Positions 8,343 through 16,425 of a DNA stretch of 64,000 bases are shown one piece after another. Position 1 is the first letter of the stretch. Every line of letters begins with the position of its first letter. Location of the stretch: assembly GCF_037094465.1 (NCBI RefSeq), contig NZ_CP146609.1, positions 2,847,501 to 2,911,500 of the forward strand, given 5' to 3'. This DNA is from Pseudodesulfovibrio sp. 5S69 (GTDB taxonomy: Bacteria; Desulfobacterota; Desulfovibrionia; Desulfovibrionales; Desulfovibrionaceae). The notes beneath the pieces were generated by a model. It was not told the DNA's origin and searched no databases. It saw only the letters and a list, made by a program, of their open reading frames with translations. The translations under genes and the position numbers were made by a program.

Positions 8343-9011
8343 ATGGACTTTGTCGGCATATTGTCCCAGCCGGAGACCATCAACCCTCTCCGACTCACTC
8401 TGAAGACGCTGGCCGTATCCGGTGTGCTGCACCTGTTCGGCGGCGTGCTCATCGCCTACTACCTGACCTCGGGCAAGGGGGTGCTGCGCTCGGCCGTGGA
8501 CTTCCTCGTCACCCTGCCGCTGGTCTTTCCGCCCATCGCCACCGGGTTCATCCTGCTCATGCTCCTGGGCAGGGCCGGGTGGCTTGGGCGGTTTGCGCCC
8601 ATGGACATCGTCTTCAACTTCCCCGGCGTGGTTCTGGCTTCCTTCGTGTCCGGGCTGCCGCTCATGGTCAAGCCGGTGGAGGCAGCGCTCAAGGGCGACG
8701 TCAGGCGGCTGGGAGAGATCGCCCAGGTCCTGGGCAAGAGCGACTGGCAGACCTTCTGGCTGGTGCTCCTGCCCAACATCCGGCGCAACGTGACCGCGGG
8801 CTGGTTCCTGGCCCTGGGCCGCTCCCTGGGCGAGGTCGGGGTGACGCTCATGCTCGGCGGCAACATCATCGGCAAGACGAACACCCTGTCACTCGAAATC
8901 TACAACGCGGTCTTCAGCGGCGAATTCGATCGGGCCATGGTCCTGGCGGTGATCATCGGCCTGTTCTCGCTGACCATCTTCGCCGCTCTGAAGAAACTGT
9001 CCGCCGTCTAG
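8343..9011 (+). CDS. tupB: Tungstate ABC transporter permease
   Basis: The 222-residue membrane protein begins three bases after tupA and has five or six hydrophobic helices. The EAA loop that contacts the ATPase is visible as EIAQVLGKSDWQTFWLVLLPN (residues 122-142). The tail SLGEVGVTLMLGGNI is typical of molybdate/tungstate permeases. It forms the inner-membrane channel for the TupA-bound oxyanion. The partner ATPase (TupC) does not follow; a DUF364 gene takes that place. The ATPase must therefore be encoded elsewhere. Confidence 0.82.
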   Translation: MDFVGILSQPETINPLRLTLKTLAVSGVLHLFGGVLIAYYLTSGKGVLRSAVDFLVTLPLVFPPIATGFILLMLLGRAGWLGRFAPMDIVFNFPGVVLASFVSGLPLMVKPVEAALKGDVRRLGEIAQVLGKSDWQTFWLVLLPNIRRNVTAGWFLALGRSLGEVGVTLMLGGNIIGKTNTLSLEIYNAVFSGEFDRAMVLAVIIGLFSLTIFAALKKLSAV

Positions 9012-9019
9012 GAGACACA

Positions 9020-9745
9020 ATGAAAACCGTTTTTGATACCGTGTGCGACCGAGCCCTCGACCTCTGGACCGAGGAAGGCATTCTCGACGAAACCATCACC
9101 GTGACCGCCGCCCCCTTGAGCGTGAAGGAGGCCATCGGCACGCCCGACGGCGACGACTTCCCCATCCAGAAGGGCAAGGAGAAGCTCATGGAGGCCAACT
9201 TCCGCGACGCGCGGGGCCAGGCCTTCACCGATCACTACGGCAACTACTCCGGCACCTTGCGCGAAATCGCCTCGCTCTCCCGCGACGACAACTACCACCG
9301 GGCCGTGTTCGTCTCGACCATGAACGCCGTGTGCCGCTCTCTGGGGCTGACGGGCAACACGGTCCACTGCCGCGACAAGGGACCCGCCGAGTGCGCCAAG
9401 GGCGTGTTCCGCTATATCGAAGAATATTACGGCAAGGGCCGGGTGACCATCATCGGTTTTCAACCCGCCCTGGCCCAGGCCGTGAGCGCGGAGACCGACG
9501 TCCGCCTGGTGGACCTGGACCCGGACAACATAGGCCAGACCAAGCGGGGCGTGCTCGTGGAAGGCGGCGAGGCCACGGCCGACGCCATCGACTGGGCCGA
9601 CATGCTGCTCGTCACCGGTACCACCCTGGCCAACGCGTCCATCGACCTCTTTCTCGCCGGCAAACCCGTGCTTTTCTATGGCACGACCATAGCCGGAGCG
9701 GCCAGCCTCATGGGTTGGAACCGCTACTGTCCGCAGAGCAGCTAG
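9020..9745 (+). CDS. DUF364/DUF4213 family protein (putative metal-chelation domain)
   Basis: The 241-residue protein starts at ATG 9020, five bases after GGAG and eight after the tupB stop, so it is probably co-transcribed with tupAB. The N-terminal third (TVTAAPLSVKEAIGTPDGDDF) resembles the DUF4213 enolase-like cap. The rest resembles DUF364, with VTIIGFQPALAQAV near 148 and a conserved TGTTLANASIDLFLAG near 205. Proteins of this family are annotated as putative heavy-metal chelators and often sit near oxyanion or cofactor genes. A role in tungstate or molybdate handling follows from position only. Confidence 0.75.
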   Translation: MKTVFDTVCDRALDLWTEEGILDETITVTAAPLSVKEAIGTPDGDDFPIQKGKEKLMEANFRDARGQAFTDHYGNYSGTLREIASLSRDDNYHRAVFVSTMNAVCRSLGLTGNTVHCRDKGPAECAKGVFRYIEEYYGKGRVTIIGFQPALAQAVSAETDVRLVDLDPDNIGQTKRGVLVEGGEATADAIDWADMLLVTGTTLANASIDLFLAGKPVLFYGTTIAGAASLMGWNRYCPQSS

Positions 9746-9774
9746 GGGGTCTCCTCCATCCCTCCCCGGCTGCG

Positions 9775-9813
9775 GGGAAAGGGTTCTTGCTTGCCGCGCG
9801 AGAACCCTTTCCC
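9775..9813 (+). repeat. Long intergenic hairpin after the tup operon
   Basis: Perfect 13-base arms GGGAAAGGGTTCT (9775-9787) and AGAACCCTTTCCC (9801-9813) with a 13-base loop. No T-run follows, so it is not a standard intrinsic terminator. It may protect the 3' end of the tup mRNA. It resembles the purine-rich hairpins at 10703 and 54417. Confidence 0.7.
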
Positions 9814-9927
9814 GAGGCGGCGGCCCTTCCCGGCCACGCTCCTCGGGCCCGCGCCCTGCCCGCTCCCTCCCAGGCCTTTTCGACGGCCGTTCTTGCCGAA
9901 GCAAACAGGAATGTTTATTATCGCTGC

Positions 9928-10527
9928 ATGCAGCAAATTCATCTCCTCCGCCTCCGGCGGTCCATTTCTGCCGCATTGGCATGCGCCCTGCTCCTCATGG
10001 CCGTCCCGGCCAAGGCCGACGTGGTGCGCACCGTGTCCACCGAATACTACATGGTGGACGGGACCAAGCCGGCCGCCATCATCATGAACCTCAAGCGCAG
10101 CTCTCCCCTGAACGAAGGGAACAAGACGTACCAGGCCAACACGCGCACGGACATCCGGACCACCTACAATATCGAGCAGCGCGGCGACTCCTGTCGGATC
10201 ACCAACGTCATCGTCTACCTGCACCTGACCTACCTGTACCCGAAGCTCAGGCACAGCGTTGATTTCGAGACCCGCAAGTGGTGGCGAACGTTCTACCGTG
10301 ATCTTGAAAAACACGAGCTCATCCACGGCGAGATATCCAGCAAGGCGGCCCACAAGCTGAGCGACACCCTGGAAAATCTCAAACCCGGCGACTGCTATAA
10401 TTTCAAGAGCACCGTAAAGGTCAAGGCCCGCAGGATCATGAACCAGATGAAAAAGGACCAGGTGGCCTACGACGCACTCACCCAACACGGATTCAAGCAA
10501 CAGAGAAATATGGGGCGCTATCCGTAG
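9928..10527 (+). CDS. Secreted DUF922-family protein with an HExxH motif
   Basis: The 199-residue precursor begins with an arginine-rich N-region and a hydrophobic core (ISAALACALLLMAVPAKA), with cleavage predicted after residue 30. The mature part has the pattern of DUF922 (putative Zn-dependent protease): a beta-rich first half and a helix carrying HELIH in LEKHELIHGEISS near residue 130. The two His and the Glu are a gluzincin-like metal site. No strong ribosome binding site precedes ATG 9928, so the start is less certain. It is monocistronic. Protease activity is inferred from the motif. Confidence 0.75.
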   Translation: MQQIHLLRLRRSISAALACALLLMAVPAKADVVRTVSTEYYMVDGTKPAAIIMNLKRSSPLNEGNKTYQANTRTDIRTTYNIEQRGDSCRITNVIVYLHLTYLYPKLRHSVDFETRKWWRTFYRDLEKHELIHGEISSKAAHKLSDTLENLKPGDCYNFKSTVKVKARRIMNQMKKDQVAYDALTQHGFKQQRNMGRYP

Positions 10528-10702
10528 GCGGCCTCCGAGGACGATTTTACGGCATAAGAAGAAAGCCGCTGTCGGGTGCTGAAGCACCCGATTCACTCCA
10601 AAAAAAAGACCTTCTACTCAGTGTTGAGCCGGAGGCTTTTTTATGTGGTCCCGCCCCGCTAAGCGGATAGAAAAAATTTAGGAAGGATGAGGGGATGGGG
10701 GT

Positions 10703-10803
10703 CCGGGAAGGGGAGAAGGGAACCCTTTTCTCACCGGGGTCCCTTCTCCCCTTCCCCGGCCGATCGCTGCCGTCCTCATCCGTAAGGCTTGAAGACTCGC
10801 CAA
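10703..10803 (+). repeat. Hairpin repeat with a conserved tail (copy A)
   Basis: An 18-bp stem with one bulged C pairs 10703-10720 with 10741-10759. It is followed by ATCGCTGC (10763-10770) and then AAGGCTTGAAGACTC plus CCAA (10784-10803). The same order and nearly the same tail occur at 54417-54501, with 19 of 20 tail bases identical. Both copies lie just downstream of + strand genes. This is a dispersed intergenic element of unknown function. Confidence 0.7.
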
Positions 10804-10826
10804 CGGCTGGAGGCCCGGAGGCGAAC

Positions 10827-10863
10827 AAAAAAAGGGCGACGGTGTACCGTCGCCCCTTTTTTA
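10827..10863. terminator. Bidirectional intrinsic terminator
   Basis: Ten-base arms GGGCGACGGT and ACCGTCGCCC (10834-10855), flanked by seven A on the left and CTTTTTT on the right. It works in both directions. It ends the glt operon on the - strand and stops + strand read-through from the DUF922 gene. Confidence 0.92.
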
Positions 10864-10880
10864 TTGGTATCAGGTGCGCC

Positions 10881-13211
10881 CTATTCCATGGGGGCCGGGT
10901 TTTTCATGTCCCAGATGCCGCAGGGGCAGGCGTCGGCGCAGAAGCCGCAGGCGATGCATTTGTCCGGATCGACCACGCGCTCGAAGCCGCCGTCGGGCAG
11001 TTCCAGACGCTTGATGGCGTTTTGCGGGCAGAGCGTGTCGCAGATGTAGCAGTCGCGGCAGGAGCCGCAACTGGAACACTCCGCGCCGCACTGGTTGGCG
11101 TCGCTGAACTCAATGACGCGCGGATCGAAGTACTCCAGCGTCATGCGGGTGTAATCGATCATGTCGCGGGTATCGGATTGCGGGCGACGGTTGTTGAAGA
11201 TGTCGTCGATGACCTCGGCGGCGCGTCGGCCGTGGCCGATGGCGTGGGTCAGCAGGCCCGGACGGACGGCGTCGCCGATGGCGAAGACGCGGGAGTCCGT
11301 GGTCTGGTAATCGTCGTTGACGACCACGTGGCCGCGGTCCAGGGCGATGGTGTCGGGCAGGAAGTCCACGTCCGGCTGGTCGCCGATGGACATGATGACC
11401 GTGTCCGCCTCAAGCAGTTCGCCGGATTGCAGCAGCACGCCCTCGTCGGTGATCTCCTTGGTGAAGCAGGGCCACTTGAAGCGCGCGCCCACGGCCTCGG
11501 CCTCCTTGCGTTCCTTGCCGAAGGAGGCGGGTTCCTGGATGTCGATGAGGGTGATGTCTTCGGCGCCCACCGAGGCGGCCATGGTGGCCACGTCGCAGCC
11601 CACGTTGCCCGCGCCGATGATGACCAGCTTCTTGCCGATCTTGGCCGTCCCCGCCTTGGCGTCCTTGAGGAAGGTCAGGGCCGGATAGATGCGCTCGTGG
11701 CCGGGCACTGGAATAATGCGCGGCTTCTGGGCACCGATGGCCAGGACGACGAAGTCGTATTCCTGCTTGAGCTCCTCGAATTCCTTGGTCTTGAGCTGCT
11801 GTTGCAGGTGGACGTGGGGGATGACCTTGGCGGCGCGCTCGACCTCCTTCTCCACGATCTCCTTGGGCACACGGCTGTAGGGAATGGCCGAGGCGATCTT
11901 GCCGCCCAGGGTCTTGGCCATGTCGAAGACCACGGCTTCGTGTCCCTTCATGCGGATCTGCCAGGCCACGGAGATGCCGGCCGGGCCGCCGCCGATGACG
12001 GCCACGCGCTTGCCGGACAGGGGCGGCAGATCCGGAACCTTGGACTTGTGCCCTTCCCGACCGAGCTTGGTGATGTCCACGGCGGCCATGTGCTGCTGGG
12101 TGGACCGGGTACAGCCCTCCATGCACAGGTTGGGGCAGAGATAGCCGCAGACCGTGGCCGGGAACGGCGTGTAGGCCAAGGCCAGGTCCACAGCCTCGTC
12201 CACCAGCCCGTCGCGGACGAGCTGCCAGCGCTTCTGCACGGGCATGCCCGTGGGACAACTGGCCTGGCACGGGGCCATGTACTTGCGGTTTTCCCACACG
12301 GGCACCTTGCGGCGCAGGTCGCCATGCACCACGAGCGGGATGGGTGAGCGGTCCAGGTCGGTCAGGTCGCCGATGATGCCGCCCTTGCCCAGTTCCGCGT
12401 CCCAGGTGTTGACCCGGAAATCGTGCATGGCGCGGCGGACCTTGCCCTTCTTCTCAAAGGGGGTCTTGGCCCGGATGAGCTGCCACTCCTCGCGGCGGGT
12501 CAGCCGCTTCAGGAGACGGGACCGCTTAATTTTCTTGAGGAACTCTTCGATATTCTTGGTCAGCCAGGCCCAGATCTCGTCGTCGATGGGCTCCATCATG
12601 GCGTCGGCCTGGGAAAAGCCGTCGATGGGACCGCGGACGAAGATGCGGCCGCCGACCATGCCCACGCAGGGGCGGTAGCCGAGCACGTTCTTGGGGTTCT
12701 GGGCCTCAACGCCGCAGACCACGGCCGTGCCGCCGGCCATGAACTCGGCGAAGTAGTCGCCCACCGAGCCCAGGACCCACAGCTCGGGCGGGTCGAAGCG
12801 GGGGTTGGTCTTGGTCATGGTCATGCCGCGCGAGCCGATGTTGCCCGCAATGAAGACCTTGCCCTGGGCCATGGCGTTGCACACGCCGTTGGAGGCGTTG
12901 CCGTTGACTATGACCTCGGCACCCGCGTTGAGCCAGGCCACGTCGTCCGAGGCCGGACCCATGACCTGGATGGTCGTGCCGGGAAAGCCCTTGGAGCCGA
13001 TGCGCTGGCCGGGGGAGCCGGAGATGGTCACGGAAATGGGCTCGTCCTTGGAAATCCAGAGCCTGCCGCCGATGCCGTGCTGGCCCCAGGCGTCGATCTC
13101 CAATCGGCGCGCGCCCTGCCGGACCGCAGCCTGGATGCGTTCCTCCAGGATGCGGGATTCCACGCGGACACCGTTCTCGTGTCCGTCTATGCGCTGTATT
13201 TTCTTTGCCAT
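10881..13211 (-). CDS. Glutamate synthase: GltB C-terminal domain fused to GltD-type flavoprotein and a ferredoxin domain
   Basis: The 776-residue protein fuses three parts. Residues 1-250 are the GXGXG beta-helix domain of the large glutamate synthase subunit (repeated Gly-rich turns such as GGRLWISKDE and GNIGSRGMTMTK). Residues 310-680 are a GltD-like NAD(P)H oxidoreductase, with CxxxCP near 320, VAVIGGGPAGISVAWQ for FAD and VIIGAGNVGCD for NAD(P)H. The C-terminus has two 4Fe-4S motifs (CYICDTLCPQNAI and CIACGFCADACPCG). It supplies electrons to the FMN subunit encoded next upstream. This is the split form known from archaea and sulfate reducers. It is the last gene of the operon. Confidence 0.92.
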   Translation of the reverse strand: MAKKIQRIDGHENGVRVESRILEERIQAAVRQGARRLEIDAWGQHGIGGRLWISKDEPISVTISGSPGQRIGSKGFPGTTIQVMGPASDDVAWLNAGAEVIVNGNASNGVCNAMAQGKVFIAGNIGSRGMTMTKTNPRFDPPELWVLGSVGDYFAEFMAGGTAVVCGVEAQNPKNVLGYRPCVGMVGGRIFVRGPIDGFSQADAMMEPIDDEIWAWLTKNIEEFLKKIKRSRLLKRLTRREEWQLIRAKTPFEKKGKVRRAMHDFRVNTWDAELGKGGIIGDLTDLDRSPIPLVVHGDLRRKVPVWENRKYMAPCQASCPTGMPVQKRWQLVRDGLVDEAVDLALAYTPFPATVCGYLCPNLCMEGCTRSTQQHMAAVDITKLGREGHKSKVPDLPPLSGKRVAVIGGGPAGISVAWQIRMKGHEAVVFDMAKTLGGKIASAIPYSRVPKEIVEKEVERAAKVIPHVHLQQQLKTKEFEELKQEYDFVVLAIGAQKPRIIPVPGHERIYPALTFLKDAKAGTAKIGKKLVIIGAGNVGCDVATMAASVGAEDITLIDIQEPASFGKERKEAEAVGARFKWPCFTKEITDEGVLLQSGELLEADTVIMSIGDQPDVDFLPDTIALDRGHVVVNDDYQTTDSRVFAIGDAVRPGLLTHAIGHGRRAAEVIDDIFNNRRPQSDTRDMIDYTRMTLEYFDPRVIEFSDANQCGAECSSCGSCRDCYICDTLCPQNAIKRLELPDGGFERVVDPDKCIACGFCADACPCGIWDMKNPAPME

Positions 13212-13241
13212 TGTGTACTCCGATATGTCCTGAAGCTTCGA

Positions 13242-14876
13242 TTAGATGACGTACTTGATGTCCAGGCGGTCCGCCGCGTCCTTGTCCGAGATGCCGAGCG
13301 CGTCGGACATGCCGACGGGCAGGGACGTGGACCGGCCGAGCGGCGCGATGACCTTGCGCAGTTCCGTGTCGAAGCTCAGGTAGAAGTCGACCACCCTTTC
13401 CGCGACCTTTTCGGGGTCGAGGCGGCGGTAGACTCTCGGGTCCTGGGAGGTGATGCCCTTGGGGCAGACGCCGATGTTGCAGACGTTGCAACGGTCCTTT
13501 TCGGAGCCGAGGCAGCCCGCGCCGGCCTGCATGACGTACTTGCCGATCTGGACCATGGAGGCACCGAGCATGATCAGGGCCGCAGCGTTGGCGGCCAGGT
13601 TGCCGTGCTTGCCGATGCCACCGCCCGCGATGAGCGGGATCTCGTTCTGGGCTCCGGCCACGCACAGGGCCTTGTAGCAGTCGCGCAGGTTGGAGGCGAT
13701 GGGATGCCCCATGTGGTTCATGGACACGTTGTAGGCCGCGCCCGTGCCGCCATCCTCGCCGTCGATGGCCAGACCGGCCGCATAGGGGTTGCGGACCAGG
13801 TTGTTGAGCACAGCCAGCGAAGTGGAGGACGCCGAGATCTTCGGGTAGACCGGCACGCGGAAGCCCCAGGCCATGGACATGGACTGAATCATCTTGGCCA
13901 CGGCCTCCTCGATGGAGTACTTGGTCTGGTGGGTCGGCGGGCTGGGCAGCGAGACGCCGGACGGCACGCCGCGAATGGCCGCGATGAGCTTGTTGACCTT
14001 GTACCACATGAGCAGGCCGCCGTCGCCGGGCTTGGCGCCCTGGCCGTACTTGATCTCGATGGCGCAGGGGTCTTCCTTCATCTCGGGGATGGCGTGGATG
14101 ATTTCGTCCCAGCCGAAGTAGCCCGAGGCGATCTGCAGGATGACGTACTTGAGGAAACGGGAGCGCAGCAGGCGCGGCGGGCAGCCGCCCTCGCCCGTGC
14201 AGATGCGCACCGGCATGTTCATTTCCTCATTGAGGTAGGCCACGCCCATCTGCAACCCTTCCCACATGTTCGGGGAGAGCGCGCCGAAGGACATGCCGCC
14301 GATGACCAGGGGATATATCTCCCGGACCGGCGGCTTCCAGCCGTTTTCGCGGAAACACTTGATCTCTGCCTCGGGCGAAAGCACCCGGCCGAGCAGCGTA
14401 CGTACGTCAAACTCGTGGCGGCCCGCGTCGAGCGCCGGGTCGGTGAGCATGGAGATGCGGATGAACTTGATCTGGTCCAGCAGGGACTCGGAATTGTTCC
14501 TGCGGCCGCCGCGCGTCCTGGGCTGGCCGCCCCGGTTGTTCTGGAACTGGAGCGTGGTGGAATCGTACTGGCGGCTCGGCTCGATGGCATTGTTCGGGCA
14601 GACCATGTTGCACATGGCGCAACCGATGCAGGCGTAGGCCGGGTCGGTCCGCTGGCGAATGCCGTAGAAGGTGGAGAATTCCGTGGTCGGCTTGGCCGAC
14701 AACCCCATGGGCGGCTTGACGTCCCGCTTGCGGAACACGCCCAGTTCAATGGCGTTGACCGGACAGACCGAGGTACACCGGCCGCACTTGGTGCAGGTGT
14801 TGATGTCCCACTTGATCTGCCAGGGCAGGTCCTTGCGGCTTAAAGTTGCTGGCGTAATGGGTCTTTCTGCGAGCAT
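13242..14876 (-). CDS. Glutamate synthase FMN-binding catalytic subunit with ferredoxin domain
   Basis: The 544-residue product starts at ATG 14876, preceded by GGAGG at seven bases. Two 4Fe-4S motifs open the protein (CTKCGRCTSVCPVNAIE and CIGCAMCNMVCPNNAIE). The FMN barrel follows, with GGMSFGALSP near 205, GEGGCPPRLLRSRF, KYGQGAKPGDGG and GGIGKHGNLAANAAALIMLG. A cysteine cluster (CLGSEKDRCNVCNIGVCPKG) carries the 3Fe-4S ligands of glutamate synthase. It makes glutamate from 2-oxoglutarate and ammonia delivered by the glutaminase subunit. Its start lies inside the end of the upstream amidotransferase gene (37-base overlap), which suggests translational coupling. Confidence 0.93.
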   Translation of the reverse strand: MLAERPITPATLSRKDLPWQIKWDINTCTKCGRCTSVCPVNAIELGVFRKRDVKPPMGLSAKPTTEFSTFYGIRQRTDPAYACIGCAMCNMVCPNNAIEPSRQYDSTTLQFQNNRGGQPRTRGGRRNNSESLLDQIKFIRISMLTDPALDAGRHEFDVRTLLGRVLSPEAEIKCFRENGWKPPVREIYPLVIGGMSFGALSPNMWEGLQMGVAYLNEEMNMPVRICTGEGGCPPRLLRSRFLKYVILQIASGYFGWDEIIHAIPEMKEDPCAIEIKYGQGAKPGDGGLLMWYKVNKLIAAIRGVPSGVSLPSPPTHQTKYSIEEAVAKMIQSMSMAWGFRVPVYPKISASSTSLAVLNNLVRNPYAAGLAIDGEDGGTGAAYNVSMNHMGHPIASNLRDCYKALCVAGAQNEIPLIAGGGIGKHGNLAANAAALIMLGASMVQIGKYVMQAGAGCLGSEKDRCNVCNIGVCPKGITSQDPRVYRRLDPEKVAERVVDFYLSFDTELRKVIAPLGRSTSLPVGMSDALGISDKDAADRLDIKYVI

Positions 14877-15976
14877 TGGAGAACCTCCCGGCAATCGGGT
14901 CCAACGATCGCCGTGTCGAGATGCATGGGTTGAAAATCCTTGGTCCGGTCACGTTCGGGGATGGCGGCGTTGAGCCCGCAAATCTCGGAGGAGAATCCGT
15001 AGATGCCGAGCTCCGGGTTGCCGCCGACCACGCCGGGCCGCAGTTTCTTGCGGTCCTGAGCCATGAACATGGAACCGTCGGGCAGACAGCCGATGATGCA
15101 GTTGGGGCCGTCGATGATCAGCTTGCGGCAGGCGCGCTTGAGGTCGGACAGGAACTCCCGGTCCGGGTGGTCGCGCATCTCGTCGTCGTTCATGGGCGTG
15201 ATGACGTGCTTGTACGAGCTGATGTCCAGACCCAGCCGCTTGGTGGCGTAGTGGGCGATGTGGGTAAACACCTCGGAATCGGACTGGTAGCCCTGATAGC
15301 CGGTGACCCCGCGCGACATGAGGTATTCGCGGATGGGCACGAAGGCGGTGTTCTCGCCGTTGGTCATGGTCGAGATGCCCTCGATGAAGAAGGGATGGCA
15401 GGCGTACAGGTTGATGGCGTAGTTGGTGTTCTGCCTGCCCTGGGCCAGGATGTGGCGAGCGTAGAGTTCCTCGCGGTCGAGCTTGAGGTACCCGGCGATG
15501 GCCAGGGGGTCGCCCACTTCCTTGATCATGATGGTGTCGGGCCAGAACGAGAAGACCATGATGTCGCCCTCGGCCTCTCCCATGGCCCTGAGGTCCAGGC
15601 GCATCTGGACCAGATTGCGGTCCGCCTGCTCCCGGGTCATGCCCTTCCACTCGTCGGGAATGCGGAAGGCGATGGAGGCGTAGGTGCCCCGCTTGGGTGT
15701 CCCGACCGGCGGCTCGACGTCCGGCTTGAACGTCGCCGAATACTTGGACTGGAATCCGTTCTTCGTCATGTATTCGGACATCCGCGCCAGCCCCGCATCG
15801 GTGAAGATGCCGGACAGAATGGGATATTCCTTGAGTTCCTCCCACGGTCCTCCCAGACCGCTTAGGAACAGTCCCACGCCGGAGCCGTCGTGCCCTTCCT
15901 TCATGACGTTGAGGGCATCGATGGCGCGCATGGGTGACACCGGGTCACGGCTTGTAAGCGCAAACAAACGGCACAT
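14840..15976 (-). CDS. Glutamate synthase glutaminase subunit (class II amidotransferase)
   Basis: The 378-residue protein begins MCRLFALTSRDP. The Cys at position 2 becomes the N-terminal nucleophile of class II glutamine amidotransferases after Met removal. Other family features are EGHDGSGVGLF, NGENTAFVPIREYL and YQSDSEVFTHIAHY. It hydrolyses glutamine and passes ammonia to the FMN subunit. In bacterial GltB this domain is fused to the rest; here it is a separate gene, first in a three-gene operon. A leader of about 285 nt with a terminator lies upstream, so expression may be controlled by attenuation. Confidence 0.92.
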   Translation of the reverse strand: MCRLFALTSRDPVSPMRAIDALNVMKEGHDGSGVGLFLSGLGGPWEELKEYPILSGIFTDAGLARMSEYMTKNGFQSKYSATFKPDVEPPVGTPKRGTYASIAFRIPDEWKGMTREQADRNLVQMRLDLRAMGEAEGDIMVFSFWPDTIMIKEVGDPLAIAGYLKLDREELYARHILAQGRQNTNYAINLYACHPFFIEGISTMTNGENTAFVPIREYLMSRGVTGYQGYQSDSEVFTHIAHYATKRLGLDISSYKHVITPMNDDEMRDHPDREFLSDLKRACRKLIIDGPNCIIGCLPDGSMFMAQDRKKLRPGVVGGNPELGIYGFSSEICGLNAAIPERDRTKDFQPMHLDTAIVGPDCREVLQCSQKDPLRQQL

Positions 15977-16107
15977 GGTCTCGATTCACTCCACAGTTAA
16001 AGGTCCCTCGCCCCGCCGCGAAAAAACGACGGCACGCATGCAGACACCGGACAAAAATCCAATGATTCCAAAAGAACTCAGCACCGCAGGAGCGCATCCG
16101 GCAGGGG

Positions 16108-16151
16108 CAAAAAAGCCTGCGATGCGACCGATAAAACGATCGCGGCAGGCT
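16108..16151 (-). terminator. Intrinsic terminator inside the glt leader
   Basis: Read on the - strand, AGCCTGC (16151-16145) pairs with GCAGGCT (16120-16114), and an inner CG-rich stem (GCGATCG with CGGTCGC, one mismatch) closes a six-base loop. A run of six T follows. It lies 132 bases before the gltB1 start and downstream of the predicted promoter. Confidence 0.75.
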
Positions 16152-16269
16152 CTTCGGCTCAGGCGTTTCACAATAATGCAACTTCCAAGGAGCTGTTCAC
16201 CGTTGCATTGCATAAGGAGTCTATACAAATCCCGGAAGCAGAACCTAAATCAAAACGAGGAAACGTGCA

Positions 16270-16297
16270 ACTGTAACATATTAATAACTTTTGTCAA
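16270..16297 (-). promoter_or_regulatory. Sigma70-like promoter for the glt leader
   Basis: On the - strand TTGACA (16297-16292), a 16-base spacer, then TACAGT (16275-16270). The surrounding sequence is AT-rich. The predicted start near 16262 gives a leader of about 285 nt to gltB1. Confidence 0.6.
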
Positions 16298-16425
16298 ATT
16301 TGTAAATCGCTAAAATCAGGCACGACAAAAGACCCTCTAGCCCCCACGAATGACAGGAGAATCAAATTCTCTCCATCATGGAAGGCCGATTCAAATCAGG
16401 CTACAAAATGGTGGGATCAGGGGTG

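Larger units (their letters stand above)
10528..10880. other. Gene-free stretch with hairpins and a bidirectional terminator
   Basis: Between the DUF922 gene and the glt operon there is no credible ORF. The stretch holds a small GC hairpin (CGGGTGCT/AGCACCCG, 10573-10590), a weak terminator-like AGCC/GGCT stem with a T-run near 10626-10642, a long hairpin repeat (10703-10803) and a strong bidirectional terminator (10827-10863). Confidence 0.7.
15977..16425 (-). other. Long leader and intergenic region upstream of the glt operon
   Basis: This 449-bp stretch has no convincing gene. On the - strand it contains, in order, a sigma70-like promoter (16270-16297), a hairpin with arms GTTGCATT and AATGCAAC (16175-16209), an intrinsic terminator (16108-16151), and about 130 bp to the glt start. 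It could be a regulated leader or a separate small RNA of about 155 nt. Confidence 0.6.

Noticed and set aside
12423..14843. 806-codon + strand ORF opposite the glt genes
   Set aside because: It is an antisense shadow. The - strand products are clear glutamate synthase subunits, and this frame has His/Gly/Asp-rich repeats typical of reverse-strand reading of GC-rich genes.
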